Below, one piece after another: positions 25,327-33,147 of a DNA stretch of 64,000 nt. The translations under genes were made by a program, and so were the position numbers. Source of the stretch: Actinomadura sp. WMMA1423 (GTDB taxonomy: Bacteria; Actinomycetota; Actinomycetes; Streptosporangiales; Streptosporangiaceae); assembly GCF_006547145.1 (NCBI RefSeq), contig NZ_CP041244.1, positions 4,712,001-4,776,000 on the forward strand, in the 5' to 3' direction. Numbering within the stretch: the first letter of the stretch is position 1; each line of letters begins with the position of its first letter. The notes beneath the pieces are model-generated. The model searched no databases and was not told the DNA's origin. It worked only from the letters and a program-made list of their open reading frames with translations.

Positions 25327-25695
25327 TCAGGGGGGCGGGGAGCCAACTCGGTGCAGGGTTCCTTCGGGGTCGACGTAGGCGAACTCCCGGAGACCGTACG
25401 GTGTGTCGTCCGGCTCGCCGAGGCGGCCGGGGACGCCTGCGCGGCTCCACTCGGCGTGCAGGGCGTCGGCATCTGAGACGTAGAGGTAGACGGCCGCTGC
25501 GGTGCGGGCGGGGTCATGCTCGTCCCACTGAGTGAGGTGGAGCGAGACCCTCCCCCGGTCGGCGAACCCGTACCGGGGGTCCTCGTCGGCTCGGCGTACC
25601 GAGAACCCCATGTCGCGGTACCGGTCGAGGGAGGCGACCAGATCCCGGACCGGGATCACGGGAGCCGCGCTCTCCAGGCGAACCTGACCATCCAT
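25327..25695 (-). CDS. VOC-family protein (glyoxalase/bleomycin-resistance type)
   Basis: 122 residues from ATG 25695 (GGGAGAGGCT upstream). A single VOC module: SAAPVIPVRDLVASLDRYRD, MGFSVRR, RGRVSLHLTQWDE, AAAVYLYVSDADALHAEW, and YGLREFAYVDPEGTLHRVG. The length and the FAYVDPEGTLHRVG end match the bleomycin-resistance-like subgroup that binds a ligand as a dimer. His and Glu at the usual metal positions are partly present (HLTQ, EFAYVDPEG). Neither drug nor substrate can be named. Confidence 0.85.
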   Translation of the reverse strand: MDGQVRLESAAPVIPVRDLVASLDRYRDMGFSVRRADEDPRYGFADRGRVSLHLTQWDEHDPARTAAAVYLYVSDADALHAEWSRAGVPGRLGEPDDTPYGLREFAYVDPEGTLHRVGSPPP

Positions 25696-25858
25696 AGCCT
25701 CTCCCGCGGCTTGAGATGTCGTCTTCCCCGCCAGGCTAGGTGGTGGCGGCCCAGGTGCGCCGGGGACCTTCACGCGGTGTGCGGCAGATGTCGGGCGCGC
25801 TGCCGCCGGGGTCGTGGCCGGTCCGGGCCGGGGGCGGGTGGCGCACTAGGGTCGGTGT

Positions 25859-26041
25859 ATGGGTGAGAAGCGAGAGTTGCCGCGGTACCGCGTGCTTACG
25901 GGACCCGATGACGAGACGTTCTGCTGGCGGGTCAGCGAGGCGCTCGACCTGGGATACGAGCTGCACGGCTCACCGGCCGTGACGTTCAACGGGGACCGCG
26001 TCGTCGTCGCCCAGGCGCTCGTCCGGCGCCAGGCCTTCTAG
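25859..26041 (+). CDS. DUF1737 domain protein
   Basis: 60-residue protein from ATG 25859. LPRYRVLTGPDDETFCWRVS, EALDLGYELHGSPAVTFNGD and RVVVAQAL together make up the DUF1737 domain, a small alpha/beta fold of unknown function. It converges on purL, with a strong hairpin between them. Confidence 0.88.
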   Translation: MGEKRELPRYRVLTGPDDETFCWRVSEALDLGYELHGSPAVTFNGDRVVVAQALVRRQAF

Positions 26042-26076
26042 AACCGCGGCACCGCCCCCGCGGGGGTGCGGGCATG

Positions 26077-26108
26077 CGAAAGGGCGCCCCTGGTGGGGCG
26101 CCCTTTCG
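26077..26108. terminator. Bidirectional terminator between DUF1737 and purL
   Basis: cgaaagggcgcccc / ggggcgccctttcg, perfect 14-bp stem with a tggt loop, between convergent stop codons and only 9 bp past the purL stop. Confidence 0.9.
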
Positions 26109-26117
26109 TTGCTCGGG

Positions 26118-29100
26118 TCAGTCGGCGTAGCTGGGGAGCATGCGTTCGTGGGCCTCGCGGAGCTCGGAGAGGCCGATGCTGAACAGCTCCTGCTGGTCGC
26201 CTTCGGGGCCGCGGCCCGTGACGTGGAGGGTGTCGCCGCCCGCCACGCCGAGCTGGGCCACGGGGACGCCCGCCGACTCGCACAGGGCCGCCAGCCGGCC
26301 CTCGGCGCCCGGACGGACGACGACCATGGCGCGGGCCACCGACTCGCTGAACAGGGCGACGAACGGGTCCCCGTGCAGGGTGATGCGCGCGCCGAGGCCG
26401 CCGCGCAGGCACGACTCCACCAGCGTCTGCGACAGGCCGCCGTCGGACAGGTCGTGCACGGCGTTGACCAGGCCGTCGCGGACGGCGGCGACCAGCACCG
26501 ACGCCAGAGCGGCCTCGGCCTTCAGGTCGACCAGCGGCGGCAGGCCGCCCAGGTGGCCGTAGACCACGTGCGCCCACTCCGAGCCGCCGAACTCCTCGCG
26601 CGTCTCGCCCAGCAGGGCGATCGTGGCGCCGTCGGTGGCCACCGACATGCCCACCCGGCGGCGCACGTCGTCGTGGACGCCGAGGACGCCGATGACCGGG
26701 GTCGGGTTGATCGGGGTGCTGCCCGTCTGGTTGTAGAAGCTGACGTTGCCGCCCGTCACCGGGATGCCCAGGTACTGGCAGCCGTCCGCCAGGCCCGTGA
26801 CCGCCTGCGAGAACTGCCACATGACGCCCGGGTCCTCCGGGGAGCCGAAGTTCAGGCAGTTGGTGACGGCCAGGGGCCGCGCGCCGGTGGCGGCGACGTT
26901 GCGGAACGCCTCCGACAGCGCGAGCTGCGCGCCCGCGTACGGGTCGAGCCGGGTGTAGCGGCCGTTGCCGTCCAGGGACAGCGCGATGCCGAGGCCCGAC
27001 TCGTCGTCGATGCGGACCACGCCCGCGTTCTCGGGCATCGCCATGACGGTGTTGCCCAGGACGTACCGGTCGTACTGCGACGTCACCCACGTCTTGCCGG
27101 CCAGGTTCGGGGACCCGGCCAACCACAGGACGGTCCGGCGCAGCTCGTCGCCGTTGGAGGGACGGGTCAGCCGGCCCGGCGTGTCGGACTGCAGGGCGCC
27201 GAGGTCGGGCGGGGGCGCCAGCGGGCGGTTGTAGACCGGGCCCTCGTCGGCGGCCGTGACCGGCGGGATGTCGACGATCGTCTCGCCCCGCCACGTCATG
27301 ACCAGCCGGCGCGTGTCGGTGACCGTCCCGATCACGGTGGCCGGGATCTCCCAGCGCGCGCAGATCTCCATGAAGCGCTCGACCTTGGCGGGCTCCACCA
27401 CCGCCATCATGCGCTCCTGCGACTCGCTCATGAGGATCTCCTCAGGGCGGAGCGTCTCGTCGCGGAGCGGGACGGCGTCCAGGTCGACGTGCATGCCGCC
27501 GGTGCCGGCCGCGGCCAGCTCCGTCGTCGCACACGAAACCCCGGCGGCGCCGAGGTCCTGGATGCCGACCACCAGGTCGTCCTTGAACAGCTCCAAGCAG
27601 CACTCGATGAGCAGCTTCTCCATGAAGGGGTCGCCCACCTGGACCGACGGCCGCTTCTGGTGCGACTCCTCATCGAAGGTCGCCGAGGCCAGGACGGACG
27701 CGCCGCCGATGCCGTCGGGCCCGGTCAGGGCACCGAACAGGATCACCTTGTTGCCGGGGCCGGGGGCCACGGCGCGCTGGATGTCCTCGTGCTTCATCAC
27801 GCCGACGCACAGCGCGTTCACGAGCGGGTTCTGCTCGTAGCAGGCGTCGAAGACGGTCTCGCCGCCGATGTTGGGCAGGCCGAGGGAGTTGCCGTAGCCG
27901 CCCACGCCGGCGACGACGCCGGGCAGGACACGCTGGGTGTCAGGGGCGTCGGCCGGGCCGAAGCGGAGCGAGTCCATGACGGCGATGGGGCGCGCCCCCA
28001 TCGACATGATGTCACGGACGATCCCGCCGACGCCGGTAGCGGCGCCCTGGTAGGGCTCGACGTAAGACGGGTGGTTGTGCGACTCCACCTTGAAGGTGAC
28101 CGCCCAGCCCTGGCCGATGTCCACGACACCGGCGTTCTCGCCCATGCCGACCAGGAGCTTGTCGGTCTTCGGGGCCTTGTCGCCGAACTGGCGCAGGTGC
28201 ACCTTGGAGCTCTTGTAGGAGCAGTGCTCGCTCCACATGACCGAGTAGATCGCCAGCTCCGCCGACGTGGGACGGCGCCCCAGGATGTGGCGGACGCGCT
28301 GGTACTCCTCCTCGTTCATCCCCAGCTCGGCGTACGGCTGCGGACGCTCGGGAGACGCGGCGGCGACGGCGACCGTGTCGGTGCCCTGCTCGTGGTGCGC
28401 GGGCCCGGCGAGCGCCGGCTGCGGGCCGGTGCTCCGGCCGATGGCCGGCTGCGGGCCCGTGCCGGGGCCGACCGCGGGCTGCGGGCCGGTACCGCGTCCG
28501 ATCGCGGGCTGGGGCCCCGTCCCGCGCCCCATGGCGGGCTGCGGACCTGTGCCGCGGCCGATGGCCGGCTGCGGGCCGGTCCCGTGGCCGATCGCAGGAA
28601 GCGGCCCCGTCCCGGGGCGGACGGCGGGCTGGGGACCCGTGCCGACGCCCACGGAGGGCTGCGGGCCCGTGCCGCGTCCAATGGCGGGCTGGGGCCCGGT
28701 CCCGTGGCCTACGGCGGGCTGGGGGCCCGTGGCGCGCCCTATGGGGGGCTGGGAGCCTGTCCCAGGGCCCACAGTGGGCTGCGGGCCCGTGCCGTGGCCT
28801 ACGGCGGGCTGAGGCCCTGTACCGGTGCCTACGGCGGGCTGAGGGCCCGTCACAGGGCCTACGGGCGGCTGCGGGCCCGTGATGGGGCCTTGCGCCAGCG
28901 GGTCCGTGTTCAGGTCGATGAGAGGCTGCGGGCCGGTGCCCGGGCGTACGGCCGGCTGCGGACCCGTGCCGTGAACGAAGGCGGGCTGCGGACCGGTGCC
29001 GGAGCCCACGGCGGGCTGCGGGCCGGTGCCTGAGCCCACGTGAGGCTGCGGGCCGGTACCCGAGCCGATCGCGGGCTGCGGGCCGGTGCCCGTGCCCCTG

Positions 29101-29498
29101 GGGGGCGGCGGTGCCGCGAAGGCGCTCAGGTCGGGCACGGTGAACGACGAGTCCACGGCGGTGGACGTGGGGTCGCCGGCGGGGCGCTCCTCTTCCAGGG
29201 CCCGCGCGAACTCCTGGTCGGGCTCCCCCTGGGACGCCGCAGGGCCCGGGATGGGCTCCTCGTCGTTCAGCACGGGGATGGGCCCGGTGAAGGGCCCGGG
29301 GACCGGTTCGGCGGGCGGGGCCTGGGGAACGGCCTGGTCCTCTTCGAGGATGGCCTTGAAACCCTCCGTGACCGCGGGGTTGACGGGCTGGAGCTCGGGG
29401 TCGTCCGCGTCGGACTTGAGCTCGCCGAGCCACTCCATCGAGGGCTCGTCTTCGTCGCGGGTGGCCCGTCCGGAACCGTGGGGCCGTTGCTCACTCAT
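26118..29498 (-). CDS. purL: Phosphoribosylformylglycinamidine synthase subunit PurL with a ~385-residue repetitive N-terminal extension
   Basis: ATP- and ammonia-dependent conversion of FGAR to FGAM, working with PurQ and PurS. ATG 29498 overlaps the purQ stop (ATGA), which fixes the start; the product is 1126 residues, against the usual ~750. Residues 1-136 are acidic and Pro-rich (MEWLGELKSDADDPELQPVN). Residues 137-365 are 22 near-perfect decapeptides of the form GTGPQPAxGx. The catalytic core starts near 386 (PYAELGMNEEEYQRVRHILG). The core is intact: MWSEHCSYKSSKVHL, VKVESHNHPSYVEPYQGAAT (written from the family form; here FKVESHNHPS), MSMGARPIAVMDSLRFG, GGYGNSLGLPNIGGET, and SHQKRPSVQVGDPF. 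Motifs of the second half (ENAGVVRIDDESG, VTGGNVSFYNQTG, VHDLSDGGLSQTL) are also present. The extension is predicted disordered. Confidence 0.96.
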   Translation of the reverse strand: MSEQRPHGSGRATRDEDEPSMEWLGELKSDADDPELQPVNPAVTEGFKAILEEDQAVPQAPPAEPVPGPFTGPIPVLNDEEPIPGPAASQGEPDQEFARALEEERPAGDPTSTAVDSSFTVPDLSAFAAPPPPRGTGTGPQPAIGSGTGPQPHVGSGTGPQPAVGSGTGPQPAFVHGTGPQPAVRPGTGPQPLIDLNTDPLAQGPITGPQPPVGPVTGPQPAVGTGTGPQPAVGHGTGPQPTVGPGTGSQPPIGRATGPQPAVGHGTGPQPAIGRGTGPQPSVGVGTGPQPAVRPGTGPLPAIGHGTGPQPAIGRGTGPQPAMGRGTGPQPAIGRGTGPQPAVGPGTGPQPAIGRSTGPQPALAGPAHHEQGTDTVAVAAASPERPQPYAELGMNEEEYQRVRHILGRRPTSAELAIYSVMWSEHCSYKSSKVHLRQFGDKAPKTDKLLVGMGENAGVVDIGQGWAVTFKVESHNHPSYVEPYQGAATGVGGIVRDIMSMGARPIAVMDSLRFGPADAPDTQRVLPGVVAGVGGYGNSLGLPNIGGETVFDACYEQNPLVNALCVGVMKHEDIQRAVAPGPGNKVILFGALTGPDGIGGASVLASATFDEESHQKRPSVQVGDPFMEKLLIECCLELFKDDLVVGIQDLGAAGVSCATTELAAAGTGGMHVDLDAVPLRDETLRPEEILMSESQERMMAVVEPAKVERFMEICARWEIPATVIGTVTDTRRLVMTWRGETIVDIPPVTAADEGPVYNRPLAPPPDLGALQSDTPGRLTRPSNGDELRRTVLWLAGSPNLAGKTWVTSQYDRYVLGNTVMAMPENAGVVRIDDESGLGIALSLDGNGRYTRLDPYAGAQLALSEAFRNVAATGARPLAVTNCLNFGSPEDPGVMWQFSQAVTGLADGCQYLGIPVTGGNVSFYNQTGSTPINPTPVIGVLGVHDDVRRRVGMSVATDGATIALLGETREEFGGSEWAHVVYGHLGGLPPLVDLKAEAALASVLVAAVRDGLVNAVHDLSDGGLSQTLVESCLRGGLGARITLHGDPFVALFSESVARAMVVVRPGAEGRLAALCESAGVPVAQLGVAGGDTLHVTGRGPEGDQQELFSIGLSELREAHERMLPSYAD
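28404..29090 (-). repeat. In-frame 30-bp minisatellite encoding 22 TGPQP decapeptides in PurL
   Basis: Minus-strand coding repeat: unit GTGPQPAIGR and variants (sixth unit carries a 9-residue insert LIDLNTDPLAQGP-like; variants HVGS, AFVH, AVRP, SVGV). Copies near the middle to 3' side are most alike (repeated IGRGTGPQPA), which suggests recent expansion. All copies keep the reading frame. Confidence 0.95.
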
Positions 29499-30175
29499 GC
29501 GTTGACCAGTCTGTTGACGATCGAGGTGAAGAACCCGAGCCCGTCGGTGGACGGTCCGGTCAGCGACTCGACGGCGTGCTCGGGGTGGGGCATGAGCCCG
29601 ACCACGTTGCCGGCCTCGTTGCAGATCCCGGCGATGTCGTCGAGGGAGCCGTTCGGGTTCAGGTCGAGGTACCGGGCGACGATGCGGCCGGATTCGGCCA
29701 GTTCGATCAGCGTCTCCCGGTCGGCGGTGTAGCGGCCGTCCCGGTTCTTCACCGGGATCACCAGTTCCTGCCCCTCGTGGTACTCGCCGGTCCAGGCGGT
29801 GGCGGCGTTCTCGACGCGCAGCCGCTGGTCGCGGCAGACGAAGTGCAGGCCCGCGTTCGGGAGCAGCGCGCCCGGCAGCAGGTGCGTCTCGCACAGCACC
29901 TGGAAGCCGTTGCAGATGCCGAGGACGGGCAGGCCGTCACCGGCAGCGGCCACGACCTCTGTCATCAGCGGCGCGAACCGGGCGATCGCCCCGGCCCGCA
30001 GGTAGTCCCCGTAGGAGAACCCGCCGGGCAGGACGACGGCGTCGACTCCCCGCAGGTCGTGGTCGCCGTGCCAGAGGGCGACCGGCTCGGCGCCGGCCAG
30101 CCGCACCGCGCGTGCGGCGTCCTTGTCGTCAAGGGAACCTGGGAAGGTGACGATCCCAACCCGGGCAGCGTCCAT
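29495..30175 (-). CDS. purQ: Phosphoribosylformylglycinamidine synthase subunit PurQ (glutaminase)
   Basis: Class I glutamine amidotransferase subunit that supplies ammonia to PurL. 226 residues from ATG 30175 (GGAGGAACAGA upstream). The sequence shows VGIVTFPGSLDDKDAARAV, LPGGFSYGDYLRAGA, the nucleophile cysteine in LPVLGICNGFQVLCE, and the His/Glu pair in LMPHPEHAVE. The 4-bp overlap with purL indicates coupled translation. purS lies ~0.77 kb upstream, separated by an unrelated ATPase gene. Confidence 0.97.
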   Translation of the reverse strand: MDAARVGIVTFPGSLDDKDAARAVRLAGAEPVALWHGDHDLRGVDAVVLPGGFSYGDYLRAGAIARFAPLMTEVVAAAGDGLPVLGICNGFQVLCETHLLPGALLPNAGLHFVCRDQRLRVENAATAWTGEYHEGQELVIPVKNRDGRYTADRETLIELAESGRIVARYLDLNPNGSLDDIAGICNEAGNVVGLMPHPEHAVESLTGPSTDGLGFFTSIVNRLVNA

Positions 30176-30276
30176 CTGTTCTGTTCCTCCGAAATGAGGT
30201 GCGGCCGAGACGGTCGGGATCTCCTCCGCCGATCAACCCCGGTGCGCGTCGCATTCCCCCGCGCGCAGCTCCCAAT

Positions 30277-30723
30277 CTACCCGGCGTTGGGAATGAGGTT
30301 GCGGTCGAGGCGCCGCATGCGGGCCCCGTCGCTCCAGGTCAGCCGCTTTCGCAGGTGAACGACGGTGCCCCGGTCCGGGGCGGAGTCGATGTCCAGGTCG
30401 TCCACCAGCGCGCGCATGATCTTGATTCCGCGTCCCGACTCGCTCAGCGCGCCCGGCTCCGGCGGGGCGGCCCGCAGGCCGCGGCCCCAGTCCACGATCC
30501 TGAGCTGGCAGGTCCCGCCGTCCACCTGCCCCGTCACCTCGTAGTCGCCGTTCGCGCGGGCGTGCTTGATGACGTTCGTGCACGCCTCGGAGATCGCGAC
30601 CAGCAGGTCGTCGACGCAGTCCTCGGAGACGCCGAGCCCCCGCAGGGCCTCCCCCGTCACCCGCCTGACCACCGGGATGCTCAGCGCGTCGCGCGGCAGC
30701 GCGAGCGAGAACCTCATATCCAC
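30277..30723 (-). CDS. RsbW/SpoIIAB-like ATP-binding protein (anti-sigma regulatory kinase family)
   Basis: 148 residues from GTG 30723 (GAGG 7 nt upstream; ATG 30717 and ATG 30741 are alternatives). A single GHKL/HATPase_c_2 domain: LLVAISEACTNVIKHA is the N box (Glu and Asn for Mg-ATP), RIVDWGRGLR the G1 box, and ESGRGIKIMRALVDDL the G2 box. Such proteins phosphorylate anti-anti-sigma factors or hold sigma factors; actinomycetes have many orphans. No sigma or STAS gene is next to it. It lies between purS and purQ on the same strand (101 bp before purQ), an unusual place, and it may be co-transcribed with the purine genes. Confidence 0.88.
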   Translation of the reverse strand: MDMRFSLALPRDALSIPVVRRVTGEALRGLGVSEDCVDDLLVAISEACTNVIKHARANGDYEVTGQVDGGTCQLRIVDWGRGLRAAPPEPGALSESGRGIKIMRALVDDLDIDSAPDRGTVVHLRKRLTWSDGARMRRLDRNLIPNAG

Positions 30724-30943
30724 CCGGACACCTCGTGTCATGCTCCGGGCGTCCCGACCGTGCCCCCGGTCCCGGAGCGTGCTCGACGACTCAACGCAGC
30801 TAACACTTCCCCGGTGGAATCTTCCGTAATCGCCACAGTCGCGAGCCCGCCACTTGGAACGCACCATGTCACGCCCGGGACAGGTGCCGCGCCGCGGGGC
30901 CGGTCCCGGCCGCGCGCCGGCGGGCGCCGAGCGCCGATGCCGG

Positions 30944-31186
30944 TTACAGAACGTGAACCTCGTAGTTCTCGATGACCGGGTTCGCGAGCAGCGTCTCGGC
31001 GATCTTGCCGACCTGCTCCAGGGCGGCCTCGTCGGCGTCCCCCTCCAACTCGACCTCGAACCGCTTGCCCTGCCGGACGGCCACGACCCCGTCAAAGCCC
31101 ATCTGCGGCAGCTTGCGGGCGATCGCCTGCCCCTGCGGGTCGAGGATCTCCGGCTTGAGCATGACGTCCACGACGACACGCGCCAC
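30944..31186 (-). CDS. purS: Phosphoribosylformylglycinamidine synthase subunit PurS
   Basis: 80-residue small subunit that bridges PurQ and PurL for ammonia transfer. ARVVVDVMLKPEILDPQGQA, the GFDGVVAVRQGKRFEVEL strand and IAETLLANPVIENYEVHVL match PurS over its full length. It is the first gene of the purS-(ATPase)-purQ-purL run. The start at 31186 has GAGGGGGCGACC upstream. Confidence 0.96.
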   Translation of the reverse strand: MARVVVDVMLKPEILDPQGQAIARKLPQMGFDGVVAVRQGKRFEVELEGDADEAALEQVGKIAETLLANPVIENYEVHVL

Positions 31187-31282
31187 GGTCGCCCCCTCAC
31201 TGATCTGCGCTTTTGCTTACGATCCTGAAGCGTACGGCACCATGGCCCATCACGAGCCATCAGCACCCCCCGGAGCCAGCCG

Positions 31283-32902
31283 ATGAACATCGAGGACCTG
31301 ACGCCCGTGGAGCGACGCCTGTGGGAGGCGTTCCCCAAGGGCGAACACGTCGACCTGTCGTCCGGTGACCAGGTGCTCGACGACGTCACGCGCGCCGACC
31401 AGTGGGGGCATGACCGGGCGGTCAGAGCCGAGGTCCTGGTCGCGCTGCTCGTCGGCGCGGTGGAGCCCGAGCCCGGCCAGGTCGCCGCCGTCCGGCTCAG
31501 CGGCGCCCGCATCACCGGCTCGCTGAACCTCGGGCACGCCGAGGTCCGCGTCCCGCTGGCGCTCACCGCCTGCGACTTCGACGAGGCACCGCACCTGTAC
31601 TGGGCGAGCATGATCAGCGTCCACCTGATGCGCTGCCGGCTGCCCGGTCTGATCGCCTCCGGCACGCGGGTGGACGGCCACCTGTGGCTGGAGGGCAGCC
31701 GCATCAACGGCGGCCTGTGGCTGGACGGGGCGAACATCACCGGCATCCTCAACATGTCGGGCGTGCACCTGTCCAACCCGGGCGGGGACGCGATGCTCGC
31801 CGACCGCCTCTCGGTCGAGGCGAACGTCTACTGCGACCAGGGGTTCACCGCCAACGGCGAGGTCCGGCTTCCGGGGGCCCGGGTCGGCGGCCAGCTGATC
31901 TTCCGGGGCGCCCGGCTGTACAACCCGTCCGGCGCCGCCCTGTACGCCAGCCGCCTGGACGTGGCCGCCAACGTGTTCTGCGACGGCGGGTTCAGCGCCG
32001 AGGGCGAGGTCCGGCTCCGCGGCGGCCGCGTCGGCGGCTACCTCTCGTTCGTCGGCGCCCGCCTGTCCGCCCCGAAGCGGACCGCCCTGAACGCCGACGA
32101 CCTGACCGTCGAGACCGACGTCTACTGCTCGGACGGGTTCACCGCCGTCGGCGCCGTCAGCTTCTCGGGCGCCCGCGTCACCGGGCAGCTCAGCCTGCGC
32201 GACGCCCGCCTGCTGCACGACGAGGGGACGGCGCTCGGCCTCCAGCGCCTCCAGGCGGAGGAGCTGCTGCTCCGCACCGCCGAGCCGGTCAAGGGGACGG
32301 CGGACCTGTCCTACGCCCGCATCAACCTGCTGCGCGACGACGCCGCGTCCTGGCCGGAGCGCCTCCAGCTCGACGGCCTCCAGTACGAGACGCTCGAACC
32401 GCCGCTCACCGCCCGCGAGCGGCTGGCGTGGCTGCGCCGCGACACCGACGGCTACGCTCCGCAGCCCTACGAGCGCCTCGCGCAGACCTACCGCTCCCTC
32501 GGCCTGGACGCCGACGGCCGCTCCGTCCTGCTCGCCAAGGCCCGGGACCGGCGCAGGACCCAGGGGCTGCCCCGCAAGACCGTCGGCTGGCTCCAGGACG
32601 CCCTCGTCGGCTACGGGTACCGCCCGTTCCGCGCCGCGAGCTGGCTGGTCGGCCTGCTGGCCTTCGGGACGATCGTCTTCTCGATCCACAAGCCGGACGT
32701 CCTGGACGACGGCCACCACCCGCACTTCAACGCGTTCTTCTACACGCTCGACCTCCTCCTGCCGATCGGGAGCCTCGGGCAGGAGGCGGAGTTCGCCCCG
32801 AAGGGCGCCTACCAGTGGATCGCGAACCTCATCGTCGCCGCGGGCCTGGTCCTCGGCCTGACGGTGGCGGCCGGCGCCACCCGGGCACTCTCCCGCGAAT
32901 AA
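31283..32902 (+). CDS. Beta-helix membrane protein with C-terminal two-helix pore-like domain (paralog of 47145-48602)
   Basis: 539 residues from ATG 31283 (GGAGCCAGCCG upstream). Residues ~1-75 are a helical head (LTPVERRLWEAFPKG; RAEVLVALLVGAVEPEPGQV). Residues ~75-350 are a solenoid of ~20-30-residue turns with recurring G(A/G)RV.G.L.(F/L) and NPSGAALYASRL/LNADDL segments, pentapeptide-like and right-handed beta-helix in style. A helical neck follows (YERLAQTYRSLGLDADGRSV), then GYGYRPFRAASWLVGLLAFG (helix 1), a hydrophobic segment FNAFFYTLDLLLPIGSLGQE, and a last helix (IANLIVAAGLVLGLTVAAGA). Helix-loop-helix spacing resembles two-TM ion channels, but the K+ filter is absent. Similar proteins are often labelled membrane-associated oxidoreductase without evidence. 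Function unknown. Confidence 0.85.
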   Translation: MNIEDLTPVERRLWEAFPKGEHVDLSSGDQVLDDVTRADQWGHDRAVRAEVLVALLVGAVEPEPGQVAAVRLSGARITGSLNLGHAEVRVPLALTACDFDEAPHLYWASMISVHLMRCRLPGLIASGTRVDGHLWLEGSRINGGLWLDGANITGILNMSGVHLSNPGGDAMLADRLSVEANVYCDQGFTANGEVRLPGARVGGQLIFRGARLYNPSGAALYASRLDVAANVFCDGGFSAEGEVRLRGGRVGGYLSFVGARLSAPKRTALNADDLTVETDVYCSDGFTAVGAVSFSGARVTGQLSLRDARLLHDEGTALGLQRLQAEELLLRTAEPVKGTADLSYARINLLRDDAASWPERLQLDGLQYETLEPPLTARERLAWLRRDTDGYAPQPYERLAQTYRSLGLDADGRSVLLAKARDRRRTQGLPRKTVGWLQDALVGYGYRPFRAASWLVGLLAFGTIVFSIHKPDVLDDGHHPHFNAFFYTLDLLLPIGSLGQEAEFAPKGAYQWIANLIVAAGLVLGLTVAAGATRALSRE

Positions 32903-32931
32903 CCCCGCCTCCCTTCAAATCCCTACGAAGA

Positions 32932-32955
32932 CGGACGTGGGGTGCGTCACGTCCG
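32932..32955 (+). terminator. Short hairpin after the beta-helix membrane protein gene
   Basis: cggacgtg / cacgtccg, perfect 8-bp stem with an 8-nt loop, 30 bp after the stop codon. No T-run is present, as is usual in this genome. Confidence 0.5.
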
Positions 32956-33147
32956 GATCACGGGGTAGGGCCGGGGGTAGGACACCCGGTGGAGGGACCT
33001 CGCATCGCGGTGGCGGGACTTGCGTCGCGGGGTGTGATGTCTGCCACGATGGCATTGCGGCTTTTGTCCCTTACCGGGGGCGGGCCGTTGGCATCGGCCG
33101 GCCGCGCGGCGACCCCGCGTGACGGCCCCGAACGAGGAGTGTCATCG

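Noticed and set aside
26109..29033. Long plus-strand open frame of 974 codons antisense to purL
   Set aside because: It is the GC-skew shadow of purL and its repeats; composition is Arg/Gly/Val/Asp-rich with no domain, while the minus strand encodes a complete PurL.
28404..29090. CRISPR or intergenic satellite array
   Set aside because: All units are in frame within purL and encode one decapeptide; there are no unique spacers.
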